37,647 bases of DNA from Candidatus Levybacteria bacterium RIFCSPLOWO2_01_FULL_39_10 (GCA_001782515.1 MFOV01000008.1:1-37647); one strand, 5' to 3'; shown: positions 26,719 to 35,189, numbered from the stretch's first letter. Numbers and translations are program-made. The notes: generated by a model from the letters alone, not told the origin.

Positions 26719-28476
26719 ATGGTAAAAGAAATTGAACAATTAAGGCAAATTCAGAATCAACGTGACATCTTTTCTTCTCTTGCAGATAAAAGAGAAAAGC
26801 AGCATTCTCAGCTCGGACAAAATCTCGGTCAAGTGGGTATTGAGCGTGATATTAGAATTGGTCAGGTAATGGAAAGAACGCTAAACCGCTGGCAAAGACT
26901 ATCTGAACAAACCGAAGCTCTCGACCAGAAGCTAAATGAGGAGAGCGTTAAAGTGAATGATCAGGTTCAAAAATTAAGAGAATTATCAGAAAGAAATCCA
27001 GTTATCGTTCCGATTGTTACGAGATATGAAGAAGAACTTGTCTCATTAGGTTTTAGAAATATTCCTGAAGTCAAACAAGCCAAACCTGAAAAACCAATTG
27101 AACCCCAACAAACCGAGGAAGTGAAACCTGTAAGGAAAAAAACAGTTGTTGGGAAAAAACCAGATAAAGTGGTAACAAAAGCTGTAAAAGGTGAAGAAGT
27201 CGAACTTCTTTCCGGACAGGAGGTTGTTATAAGTGGAAAGCTTAAATCTGAACTTTTAAAGGCAGTTGATGAAGGAATGTCATCCCCGGAAGGTCTCGCG
27301 GTTAGGATATACGGCGAAGATACACCAGCTAAAAGAAAGGCTTTAAACAAATTAATGAATGCTTTAAATAAGGATCTTTCAGATTTTAGACTCAGGGTAA
27401 TAAATCAGGTCCCACCAAGAGCACGGTTTCAGGGTGTTCAGGCCCGATACAATCTGAGAAGTATCGATGAGCCTCAGCTGCAAATAGCTCCTTGGGCAGA
27501 AGTTATTGAAGCTACGTTACCTAAAGAGCCTGAAGAAATTTTAGCAGAAGGAAGAAGAATTCGAATAGTACCTAAAGAAGAAATAGAAGAGCTTATGAAG
27601 GCGGAAAAACCTTCTGAAAGAAGAGGTTATATAAAAGATTCAGTAATTCTTGGTTTTTATGAGAGGAAACCAAGAAACGTAACACTTCCTAATGGACAAG
27701 TAATTGAAACTGATTCTGCCTGGCCTTATTACTTAGCTCAATTCATTGCAGATGGAACAAATAGTGTTGGTGAAATGGCTGAAAAAGTCTATGGAGAAGA
27801 CAATAAAAAAAATCGAGGAAGAGTAAATGCCGCAATTGCTGCAGCAAATAGAACAATTAAAAACAGTGGGTATAAATTTGCAAATATTACTAGTAGATCT
27901 GATAGCAATAGAGGAATACAATCAAAGTTTGAGTGGCATGACCCAAGTGGCAATGCGGTAATATTAAGGAAACATGAAGTAGTTTTACCTCCAAAAGTTC
28001 CAGATACAATAGCTGAGGTAATAGAAATCCCCTATACCCCATCAGAAGATGAAATAAGATCTGATGAGGAGACAAGGATAGTCATAGCACTAACCTCCAT
28101 GCTTAAAAATAGTTCAGTTATAGATTTTGCAGTACTGCAAAGACTTCTAAGGACCGAGGATAGAATTAAGACGCTACATAGGCAGAGAATGTATAGGCCG
28201 TATCAGGCAGACGAGTTAAGATCTCTGTTTGCCTCTGGGTTAAAAAAATTACAAGAAGAATCGCTCTCGCCCGTTTTAAGAAAATCTTGGACAGAAAATG
28301 ACGAGAAAGCATGGGTCAATATTCAGACACTTGTTGCAAGACTAGCAGGCGGTAACTTTGAAGAATTTATCAAAGAGATACAAAGACTGATAAATAGAGC
28401 GACAAGAGGATTTTATGAGCCTCATGATGGGAAGGCTGTTGAATGGATAAAGCTCCCACCGGGAAACGGAGAATAA
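26719..28476 (+). CDS. coiled-coil protein with duplicated winged-helix-like domains, 585 aa
   Basis: Not a known family to me. Residues 1-95 are a coiled coil (long helices, Gln/Glu-rich); 115-160 is a Pro/Lys linker. Two ~80-residue repeats follow, ~165-248 and ~322-408. Each has a small strand, a helix, the box (E)xxAxx(I/V)YGED, then a helix with LNxLMNALN or VNAAIAAAN and a beta wing; this is how winged-helix DNA-binding domains read. The C-terminus (410-585) is helical, with a possible third degenerate unit. There is no nuclease or protease motif. It is one base upstream of the GHKL ATPase gene, so the pair is one operon. I infer a DNA-bound partner of the ATPase. Confidence 0.6.
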   Translation: MVKEIEQLRQIQNQRDIFSSLADKREKQHSQLGQNLGQVGIERDIRIGQVMERTLNRWQRLSEQTEALDQKLNEESVKVNDQVQKLRELSERNPVIVPIVTRYEEELVSLGFRNIPEVKQAKPEKPIEPQQTEEVKPVRKKTVVGKKPDKVVTKAVKGEEVELLSGQEVVISGKLKSELLKAVDEGMSSPEGLAVRIYGEDTPAKRKALNKLMNALNKDLSDFRLRVINQVPPRARFQGVQARYNLRSIDEPQLQIAPWAEVIEATLPKEPEEILAEGRRIRIVPKEEIEELMKAEKPSERRGYIKDSVILGFYERKPRNVTLPNGQVIETDSAWPYYLAQFIADGTNSVGEMAEKVYGEDNKKNRGRVNAAIAAANRTIKNSGYKFANITSRSDSNRGIQSKFEWHDPSGNAVILRKHEVVLPPKVPDTIAEVIEIPYTPSEDEIRSDEETRIVIALTSMLKNSSVIDFAVLQRLLRTEDRIKTLHRQRMYRPYQADELRSLFASGLKKLQEESLSPVLRKSWTENDEKAWVNIQTLVARLAGGNFEEFIKEIQRLINRATRGFYEPHDGKAVEWIKLPPGNGE

Positions 28477-28477
28477 G

Positions 28478-30016
28478 ATGAGCCCAGAAAGAACAGCACA
28501 TCAAGGACAGCCACATGATTTAGTAATAAGAGAAGAAATTTCAACTCGTGCAATTGAAGCTCTTATGGCAAATTACAGAGATTCTCAGCAGGCGATTTTG
28601 GATCTTGTTGATAATGCAGTTGATAATAGAATCGAGGGCAAGCCATCTACAATAAGAATCAGGGTCTCAAAAGACGAAATAACAATTACAAATACAGGTG
28701 GCAAAGGTCTTAATTCAGAGGGATTAACAAATTATTTTAAGTGGGGTCATTCTGAAAAAACAGATGCTGAAATTGGTCAATTCGGTGTTGGCGGAAAAGC
28801 TGCAATGGGATTTTTAGGAAGGGGCATGGAAATAACTTGTTCTGCAGACGGTTCAGACACTGAATACCATGTTGAGGATATATCCTGGGAATCAAGATCT
28901 GAAGGATCGCTCAAAGAATTTACGCCGGAAGTTAAAAGAGCAGAATCTGAGGATGGTTATTTTAGAGTAAAAGTAACTGGTCTTAAGAGAGTAATAAATT
29001 CACAAGCGCTCGCAACAAAAATTGGTGATATTTATAGACCATTGCTTCTAGACAGATCAATAATAGCAACGGTAAATGGAAAACCTGTTGAACCAGTTAG
29101 CGTAAACTATGTTGAGGGTAATCCAGAACTAAAATCACAGAAGTATAAACTGGGTACGCGGTTTGGCGATGAAATCGAAGCGGAATTTGGAATACTCCAG
29201 CCAAATCAACGGGTTAAACCAGGAATCAGATGTTATTATAGGGGAAGGCTTATTGAAAGCGAACAATTTTTTGGTCACCCAGGACCTGCGCAGCTTGCCG
29301 GAAGCTCCCGCCTCATTGGCGAAGTACATTTAGACAATGTACCTGTAATACCAAATAAATCATCATTTATTCACAGTAGTTTGGAGTGGGAACAAGCATC
29401 AAGAGCAATACATAATGCCTTGAATCCATGGATGGAGAAAATAGAAAAATTAAGACCAGATTCAAGTGTTAACGTTGAAAGATATGAAAAAGATCTTGCA
29501 AGAAATGCTAAAAGAATTATAGAACATGTTCTTTCAGAATCTGGAATTATCACAAAAGCACTGCTTCCGGGCGGATCGATTGGACGTTTGCCTGCCGAAG
29601 ATCAAGAATCACCGAGACCAAATCCAAAAGGAACACATAAATCTCCAAAATCAATTGAGGGCAGAACTGCCCCTAAACTTCAAGCGCGAGGAGAAACAAA
29701 AAGATGGGGCGCAATGCATCAGGTGGATATAGTTTCTATGGGAAATGATCAAATCAGATCTGTTGTAATAGATGATGAAAAAACAAGAAGAAAGATTTTA
29801 ATAATCAACTCTGATTATCCACTGTACAAAGCGAATAAAAAATTGGGACCTGAGGCTCAAGAACTTTATATGGCTGAAACAATAGCTGCAGAAATATGCA
29901 GATTAGTTACAAAAGATAGATCAGTGGAGGATTATATTGAGATGGTTAACGAAATTATGGGAGATTGCGGAAGAATTATTGGTAGTAGAATAACACGAAG
30001 AAACGCAAGAAATTAA
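28478..30016 (+). CDS. MORC/Hsp90-like GHKL ATPase, 512 aa
   Basis: An ATPase of the GHKL (gyrase, Hsp90, histidine kinase, MutL) fold. N-box: AILDLVDNAVDN at 39-50 with Asn46 and Asp49; G1 box: ITNTGGKG at 70-77, where the usual Asp is Asn72; then WGHSEKT, and G2 lid GQFGVGGKAAMG at 100-111, as in MORC and Hsp90. Residues ~175-320 form a transducer-like domain with a strand/helix S5-type fold; a Pro-rich linker (~365-395) and a conserved-looking C-terminal domain follow (IINSDYPLYKA). There is no histidine-kinase phosphoacceptor, TOPRIM or nuclease motif. It could be a clamp that dimerises on ATP, loaded by the coiled-coil partner. Role unknown; defence or chromosome maintenance is inference. 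Confidence 0.7.
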   Translation: MSPERTAHQGQPHDLVIREEISTRAIEALMANYRDSQQAILDLVDNAVDNRIEGKPSTIRIRVSKDEITITNTGGKGLNSEGLTNYFKWGHSEKTDAEIGQFGVGGKAAMGFLGRGMEITCSADGSDTEYHVEDISWESRSEGSLKEFTPEVKRAESEDGYFRVKVTGLKRVINSQALATKIGDIYRPLLLDRSIIATVNGKPVEPVSVNYVEGNPELKSQKYKLGTRFGDEIEAEFGILQPNQRVKPGIRCYYRGRLIESEQFFGHPGPAQLAGSSRLIGEVHLDNVPVIPNKSSFIHSSLEWEQASRAIHNALNPWMEKIEKLRPDSSVNVERYEKDLARNAKRIIEHVLSESGIITKALLPGGSIGRLPAEDQESPRPNPKGTHKSPKSIEGRTAPKLQARGETKRWGAMHQVDIVSMGNDQIRSVVIDDEKTRRKILIINSDYPLYKANKKLGPEAQELYMAETIAAEICRLVTKDRSVEDYIEMVNEIMGDCGRIIGSRITRRNARN

Positions 30017-30017
30017 T

Positions 30018-31127
30018 TTATGGAAGAATTGATTCTCCTGATATTATTCTTAAAATATCTTTGTAAGAAATAAAGGCAAGAAAACTTAGGAGTAAAAATA
30101 TTCCAATCATGTGAGCATATGCTTCAAATTTTGGACTGACTTTTCGCCCAGTTACAGCCTCAATCATAATAAACAGCAATCGTCCGCCATCAAGTGCCGG
30201 AATCGGAAGAATATTAAGAACCGCAAGCGAGAGACTTAACATATAAACAAGCGCCAAAACCGCGTTTGGTCCAACTTGGACGAATTCCCCCGTAAGCTGT
30301 GCCATACCAATCGGACCTGCAACCCCTTCAGGTAATGTGAGTTTTGTAATAAGCGTTACCATCATGTCTTTAAAAGCAAATACAACTCGGGCGCTGTCCT
30401 CTCCTGCCTGCTTAAATCCATAAAATAAACTCTTCGGGAACGGATATTTCGCAACTTCGATGTTTTGAGAGATTGCGATTCCCATCGGCCCTTGATCTTT
30501 TGGAAATTCTTTTCTTGGCGTAACATTAATTATCTTAAGACTTCCTTCTCTTTGGACAACTATTGTTATTTCTTGTCCCAGATTTTTGCGGGTCTCAGAA
30601 ACTAGAGTTTCGGAATCAGTAATTTTAGTGCCGTTGATTTCTCGTATTAAATCGTCTTTTTTAAGCCCTGATATTTGGGCGGGAGTGTTAGCAACAATTT
30701 CTGTTACTCTAATATCCTGCCCGGGCGTTGGTATTCCCTCAAACGTCAAAAGATATGTTGCAATTACAACTGCCAGGAGAAAATTCATTACAACTCCGGC
30801 AACAACAACAATTGCCCTTTGGTATTTTGGTCGTGCAAAAAAAGCTCTATCCAAATCAGCTGATGGCTTATGGCTAATGGCTAATGGCTTAATTTTGCCT
30901 CCGCCTGCCTCATCTTCACCATAAAGCTTTACAAATCCGCCTATGGGAAGTGCATTTATCGAATAAATTGTTTCTCCCTTTTTTTTGCTCCAAATTCTGG
31001 GCGGGAAGCCAAAGCCGAATTCCTCAATTTTTATTCCGAATTTTCGAGCTGTCAGATAGTGACCAAGTTCGTGAATTAAAACAAGAATTGTAAGAATTAC
31101 TAAAAAGGTAAAGATGGTAAGTAGCAT
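30018..31127 (-). CDS. rseP: RIP zinc metalloprotease RseP, 369 aa
   Basis: Site-2 intramembrane protease that cuts membrane-bound regulators or signal-peptide remnants. HELGH at 19-23 in the first membrane helix, one PDZ domain in the middle (IREINGTKITDSETLV), a later membrane helix and the third-ligand motif NILPIPALDGG. Residues ~80-93 (KPLAISHKPSADLD) come from a TGGCTAATGGCTTATGG repeat inserted after GGG. Convergent with the GHKL ATPase, one base apart. Confidence 0.93.
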   Translation of the reverse strand: MLLTIFTFLVILTILVLIHELGHYLTARKFGIKIEEFGFGFPPRIWSKKKGETIYSINALPIGGFVKLYGEDEAGGGKIKPLAISHKPSADLDRAFFARPKYQRAIVVVAGVVMNFLLAVVIATYLLTFEGIPTPGQDIRVTEIVANTPAQISGLKKDDLIREINGTKITDSETLVSETRKNLGQEITIVVQREGSLKIINVTPRKEFPKDQGPMGIAISQNIEVAKYPFPKSLFYGFKQAGEDSARVVFAFKDMMVTLITKLTLPEGVAGPIGMAQLTGEFVQVGPNAVLALVYMLSLSLAVLNILPIPALDGGRLLFIMIEAVTGRKVSPKFEAYAHMIGIFLLLSFLAFISYKDILRIISGESILP

Positions 31128-31130
31128 ATT

Positions 31131-31250
31131 TTCTAGACGATAGATTGTAGAAGGTAGATAGTAGAATCTTGAAGATAGAAGATTGAAGATCGATTCTATC
31201 TTCTACCGTCAACCCTCAAGCTACTATCATCTATTTTCTACCATCCATTG
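31131..31250. repeat. TAGAAGATAGTAG repeat between frr and rseP
   Basis: Degenerate purine-rich repeats (GATAGATTGTAGAAGGTAGA) followed by their inverse (TCTATCTTCTACC), making an imperfect inverted repeat about 55 bases per arm. Confidence 0.6.
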
Positions 31251-31256
31251 TCAAGT

Positions 31257-31808
31257 TTATATCTGCATGAGTTCTTCTTCTTTTTTCTTTCCGAGCGCGT
31301 CTATTTCGGCTATAAATTCGTCGGTTGCTTTTTGCACTTCTTTTTCAAGACGCTTACTCTCATCTTCAGATAAATTCTCTTTTTTAATATCAGCCATTGC
31401 TTCATGTCTTACTTGGCGAATCATTATATGGCCGTTTTCCAGTTTTTGATGCATCATATGAATCAGCTCTTGTCTTCTTTCTTCTGAAAGCGGAGGAATT
31501 GTAATTCTGATAACTTGTCCGTCTGAGGCGGGATTTAGTCCAGCTCCTCCCTCCATAATTCCTCGCCTTATCTCTTCAATTATTGACTGGTCAAAAGGAG
31601 TTAAAACTAAAGTTTGAGGATCTTGGGCAACAACTGTTGCAACTTCCATAACCCTTAGTTTTACTGTTCCGTTATAAACTGAAACTTGGATATTTTCAAC
31701 AAGCGAAGGGGCTGCTTTGCCCGTTCGGATTGTGGCAATATCAGAACGAAGAACTTCAACTGCCTTTCTCATTTTTTCACGAGTATCTGCTATTAAATTC
31801 GGATCCAT
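31257..31808 (-). CDS. frr: ribosome recycling factor, 183 aa
   Basis: Splits post-termination ribosomes with EF-G. Full length, two domains: the three-helix bundle with the conserved (R)TGKAAPSLVE near 28-37, the hinge, and the beta domain 33-105 (YNGTVKLRVMEVATVVAQDPQTLVL). The C-terminal helix carries RR(H)EAMADIKK. pyrH, often beside frr, is missing here. The gap to tsf contains copy 2 of the CCTCCGGGTG repeat. The ATG has a weak upstream GGAGGG that is 14-17 bases away. Confidence 0.95.
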   Translation of the reverse strand: MDPNLIADTREKMRKAVEVLRSDIATIRTGKAAPSLVENIQVSVYNGTVKLRVMEVATVVAQDPQTLVLTPFDQSIIEEIRRGIMEGGAGLNPASDGQVIRITIPPLSEERRQELIHMMHQKLENGHIMIRQVRHEAMADIKKENLSEDESKRLEKEVQKATDEFIAEIDALGKKKEEELMQI

Positions 31809-31817
31809 CTTCTTTTC

Positions 31818-31849
31818 TTACACCCTCCGGGTGTCATAGGTTCACACCC
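31818..31849. repeat. CACCCTCCGGGTG repeat, copy 2
   Basis: Second copy of the element at 21298: ACACCC-TCC-GGGTGT hairpin plus TAGGTTCACACC. On the minus strand it lies directly before frr. Confidence 0.7.
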
Positions 31850-31870
31850 TTTCTTAAAAACTTTTAATCA

Positions 31871-32317
31871 TTAAAGTTCAAGTCTACTAAACTCACGAAC
31901 AACTATGTTCTCACCTAGTTTACCTATAGTTTGCTTAATTAATTGTTCGATTGTTAATGAACTATCGCGAATGTACTCTTGTCTTAGAAGTCCGTCAACA
32001 TCTTTTGGATTCATTGCTGAAACTTGAAGCGCTATTTCATGAGCCAGATTTTTGAATTCAGTTGTTCTTGCAACAAAATCAGTTTCACAAGTCACTATCA
32101 CCAAAACCCCTACTTTTCTCTGATGAACATAGCTTTCAACTATTCCCTGAAGCGTTTCGCGGTCTTGTTTTTTCTCAGCTTTTTCTATTCCTTTTTTCTT
32201 CAAAAACTCAAGCGCTTTACTGTAATTACCTTTTGCCTCATCAAGAACCTCTCTGCAATCCGCTATACTTGCGCTTGTTTCTTCTCTTAATTTTTTAATC
32301 TGGTCAATATCTGCCAT
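31871..32317 (-). CDS. tsf: elongation factor Ts, short form, 148 aa
   Basis: Nucleotide exchange factor for EF-Tu. N-terminal UBA-like domain (KLREETSASIADCREVLDEA at 9-28), core strand VGVLVIVTCETDFVAR with TDFVAR at 79-84, and a single core subdomain ending at residue 148. It is about half the E. coli length, as in the Thermus type and many reduced genomes. The -10 candidate TATAAA (minus strand, 32326-32331) is eight bases before the ATG. Downstream of rpsB as usual. Confidence 0.93.
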   Translation of the reverse strand: MADIDQIKKLREETSASIADCREVLDEAKGNYSKALEFLKKKGIEKAEKKQDRETLQGIVESYVHQRKVGVLVIVTCETDFVARTTEFKNLAHEIALQVSAMNPKDVDGLLRQEYIRDSSLTIEQLIKQTIGKLGENIVVREFSRLEL

Positions 32318-32325
32318 AATTCAAG

Positions 32326-32331
32326 TTTATA
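32326..32331 (-). promoter_or_regulatory. -10 box before tsf
   Basis: TATAAA on the minus strand, eight bases before the tsf ATG; no -35 identified. Confidence 0.35.
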
Positions 32332-32356
32332 ATTAAAAATTTAAAATTAAAAGTTT

Positions 32357-33193
32357 TTAATCTTTATTTTTGCTATTTGATTTTGGCTTATCGGTTGCTT
32401 TAATTTTACTATTGACCTTTGGTTTTTTTGAATTATCTGTTTTAGTTTCTTCTAATTTTTCACTTTTAACTTTTAACTTTAAACTATTTTTCCCCTCTAT
32501 CCATGCATCCATTATATAACCAATTATCAATTCGAGTGAGCCTGCGGCATCATCATTTGCGGGAATAGGATAGTCGATCAAAGTCGGGTCTGCATTGGTG
32601 TCGGTTATTGCAACTGTTGGAACGCCTGTTCTAATAGCTTCCTTAACTGCAATATCTTCAAGCCGGGAGTCAATGATGAATAAGAGGTCCGGCTTTTTAT
32701 TTAAAGCGTAAACTCCGCCGTACAATTTCTCAAGTTTATCTTTTTCTTTCTGCCACATTCTAACTTCTCGCTTTGTATATCCTTTTTGCTTCTGAGGATC
32801 GCTCAAATTTTCATTAAGTTCTTCCATTTTTTTAAAATTCTTAGAAACTTCAGCAAAATTTGTGAGAAGCCCTCCGACCCACCTGCTGGTTACGAAATAT
32901 ATACCTGGGTCTTCCTTTACTTCTTTTTTTGCTTTTTCAGCTGAGTTTTTTATAATATCGCTTGATTGTCTTTTTGTGCCGACTATAACTAAAGTGCTAT
33001 TTGGGGTCTGGGCAACTTTTTTAACGTACTTTCCTGCTTCCTCAAGTCCTTCTTTTGTTTTTGCAAGATCAATTATATGAATACCGTCCCTTGCTTCATA
33101 TATATAGTCACGGGCCTTAGGATTAGAACGCACAACCTGATGTCCAAAATGACAACCTGCTTCAAGAAGCTCTTCAAGTGAAATTGTGCGCAT
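32357..33193 (-). CDS. rpsB: 30S ribosomal protein S2, 278 aa
   Basis: Small-subunit protein S2. Diagnostic parts: LEELLEAGCHFGHQ at the N-terminus, the coiled-coil region, LLFIIDSRLEDIAVKEA, VPTVAITDTNADPTLIDYPIPANDDA and the following helix. The C-terminal ~45 residues are a low-complexity Lys/Ser tail containing LKLKVKSEKLE, translated from the same AT-rich repeat as in gnd. rpsB-tsf-frr are consecutive. The ~97-base leader is structured. Confidence 0.96.
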   Translation of the reverse strand: MRTISLEELLEAGCHFGHQVVRSNPKARDYIYEARDGIHIIDLAKTKEGLEEAGKYVKKVAQTPNSTLVIVGTKRQSSDIIKNSAEKAKKEVKEDPGIYFVTSRWVGGLLTNFAEVSKNFKKMEELNENLSDPQKQKGYTKREVRMWQKEKDKLEKLYGGVYALNKKPDLLFIIDSRLEDIAVKEAIRTGVPTVAITDTNADPTLIDYPIPANDDAAGSLELIIGYIMDAWIEGKNSLKLKVKSEKLEETKTDNSKKPKVNSKIKATDKPKSNSKNKD

Positions 33194-33291
33194 ATATTAT
33201 GTCCCTTATCCCGTCTCGACTCGAGCCGAGGCGGACCGCCATTCAAACGAGGATTTAAAATCTCAGAGACAATTGTTTGAATGTGTGTGAT
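33194..33291 (-). promoter_or_regulatory. structured rpsB leader
   Basis: Transcribed leader with a 9-bp stem CATTCAAAC/GTTTGAATG (33275-33283 with 33240-33248), and GGCGG-A-CCGCC (33230-33240) next to CTCGACTCGAG. S2 leaders regulate rpsB-tsf by S2 feedback in other bacteria; here the role is inferred. Confidence 0.5.
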
Positions 33292-33297
33292 CGGGCT

Positions 33298-33327
33298 ATT
33301 ATACAACAAGCATGGGTAAATTTTCAA
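33298..33327 (-). promoter_or_regulatory. promoter of rpsB
   Basis: Minus-strand TTGAAA (33322-33327), 18-bp spacer, TATAAT (33298-33303). Start about 33291, giving one of the few long leaders in the window. Confidence 0.65.
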
Positions 33328-33720
33328 TTATCTAAACTCTGGTCTAATATTTTGCCCCTTATTCATTGCAGTCCTTCCGAATCTAATTATTCTGTCTCTG
33401 TTTCTTCTCATAAAATTTATCCAATAAGGAGTTGCTTTTTGATCTGGGTTATCCAATATATTTCTTATAATTCTCTCTCTTCTTTTAGCAATTCTTGTTC
33501 CTTCTTCTCGTCCGATTCTTTCAACATCATTTGGCAAAACATCGACTAGAGACGAATCAAAGACGGTTTACGACGAGGCATTACCTTTTGATAGCTCTCC
33601 CCAGCTTAGGGTTTGATCATAATCATCAAGCATTTCCCTAGTTTCCCGATCGGTATACTGAAGTCTTCTTAGTCTCACTGTTGCCCTTTCCCTTCTGGGC
33701 GCTTCTATGCTGTATGACAT
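33328..33720 (-). pseudogene. basic protein gene split by an in-frame TAA
   Basis: ATG at 33720 opens MSYSIEAPRRERATVRLRRL and stops at TAA (33568-33570) after 50 codons; the same frame then stays open for a further 79 codons to 33328, encoding an Arg-rich segment (VERIGREEGTRIAKRRERII, YWINFMRRNRDRII). The joined protein would be ~130 aa, helical and basic. Either a nonsense-broken gene or two neighbouring small genes, the second starting at TTG 33537. Not recognised. Confidence 0.45.
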
Positions 33721-33732
33721 ATAATCTGAGCT

Positions 33733-35055
33733 TTAATAAATCGGAAATTTCTTGGTAAAGTTTTTTACTTCTTTGGCAATCAAAAGTAGGTTTTCGTTTT
33801 TTGCAGTTTTTTCTTTGAAAGTAACCCAGGATTTTTTGCGCTCTTCTTTATCTTTCGGAAGTTTTGTTCCTGATACTTCGTTAATGACCTGGTTAATCCA
33901 AAAAGCTATTTTTTTCATTTCCCGCTCGCGCATTCCCCGCGTTGTAATAGCCGGAGTTCCGAGCCTAATTCCTGATGGGTAAAACGGCGGCATGGGATCA
34001 TTCGGCACTGCATTTTTGTTAACTACTACTCCCGCAATTTCCAAAGCGTAAGCGGCTTGAGCCCCATTTATTTTTTTATTTGTCAGATCAATAAGTATCA
34101 GGTGGTTATCTGATCCGCCGCTTATTAAATCAAAATCGTAATTCTTAAGTTCAGGTGCAAGCGCGCGAGAATTGACAACAATCTGTTTTGCATATCGTCT
34201 GAACATTGCCCCTCCTGCCTCTTTTAAAGCAACTGCAATTGCGGCTGTTTGGTTGTCGTGCGGCCCTCCCTGAAGTCCTGGAAAAACTGCTTTGTCAATT
34301 TTCCCCGGCAAATCCTCGTCTTTGTTGAGACCCTTTTTTGTAACCATGATGATTGCACCCCGAGGACCCCTGAGAGTTTTATGAGTTGTTGTCATAATAA
34401 TATCAGCATATGGCACAGGACTCGGATGGACTCCGCCGACAACCAGTCCTGCAATGTGTGAAATATCGGCGAGAAGATACGCGTTAACCGCTTTTGCAAT
34501 TTCTGCGAATTTCTTAAAATCAATAATTCTAGGATATGCTGTTGCTCCGCATACAATTATTTTGGGCTTCTCACGCATTGCAATTTTTTTAATAGCACTG
34601 TAATCCAAGAATCCGTCGGGAGAAAGCGAGTACTCCGCAGTTTTAAAATATTTTCCGGATATTGAAACCTGTGCGCCGTGTGTTAAGTGTCCGCCGAACG
34701 CGAGGGATAATCCCATAATTTTATCTTTTAAAGGCTCAAGAAGCGCAAAATAAACAGCAAGATTTGCAGGAGACCCCGAGTAAGGCTGGACATTGGCAAA
34801 AGGCACATCGAAAAGTTTTTTTGCGCGCTCTTCAGCGAGTATTTCAACCGAATCAATGTAGCGATTCCCCTGATAATATCTTTTTTTAGGATATCCTTCT
34901 GAGTATTTGTTGTTAAGAGAAGTCCCCAAAGCTTCCAAAACTGCAGGAGATGCGTAATTTTCTGAGGGAATCATCTCAAGCACTTGTTGTTGTCTTTCAG
35001 TTTCTTTCTCGATCAATTTGTAAATCTGCTGATCAGTAATCTTAAGATTTCTCAT
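33733..35055 (-). CDS. glyA: serine hydroxymethyltransferase, 440 aa
   Basis: PLP enzyme that turns serine and THF into glycine and 5,10-methylene-THF. PLP lysine Lys226 in TTTHKTLRGPRG, Asp197 in LLADISHIAG, and the N-terminal IPSENYASPAV. Length slightly above the usual ~415-420. With thyA and folA nearby it forms the thymidylate cycle: GlyA supplies methylene-THF, ThyA oxidises it to DHF and FolA reduces DHF. No Shine-Dalgarno before the ATG. Confidence 0.96.
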   Translation of the reverse strand: MRNLKITDQQIYKLIEKETERQQQVLEMIPSENYASPAVLEALGTSLNNKYSEGYPKKRYYQGNRYIDSVEILAEERAKKLFDVPFANVQPYSGSPANLAVYFALLEPLKDKIMGLSLAFGGHLTHGAQVSISGKYFKTAEYSLSPDGFLDYSAIKKIAMREKPKIIVCGATAYPRIIDFKKFAEIAKAVNAYLLADISHIAGLVVGGVHPSPVPYADIIMTTTHKTLRGPRGAIIMVTKKGLNKDEDLPGKIDKAVFPGLQGGPHDNQTAAIAVALKEAGGAMFRRYAKQIVVNSRALAPELKNYDFDLISGGSDNHLILIDLTNKKINGAQAAYALEIAGVVVNKNAVPNDPMPPFYPSGIRLGTPAITTRGMREREMKKIAFWINQVINEVSGTKLPKDKEERKKSWVTFKEKTAKNENLLLIAKEVKNFTKKFPIY

Positions 35056-35160
35056 AATTTTGCTTGTCCGCCGCAGTTTTTAGCGAAGGAGGAAGGTTCA
35101 TTGTTTTCAAAAAGTATATTAAATCGATTATGGCTTTGCAACAGCCAAATTCAGCCTCAA

Positions 35161-35189
35161 TTGCTATTTATCCCACTTTAGCCTATAAT
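35161..35189 (+). promoter_or_regulatory. promoter of the kinase-like operon
   Basis: TTGCTA (35161-35166), 17-bp spacer, TATAAT (35184-35189), 12 bases to the ATG; leader about six bases. Confidence 0.6.

Noticed and set aside
33277..33549. 90-codon plus-strand frame between rpsB and glyA
   Set aside because: Ser/Ile/Phe-rich shadow of the Arg-rich minus-strand frame; no promoter in front.
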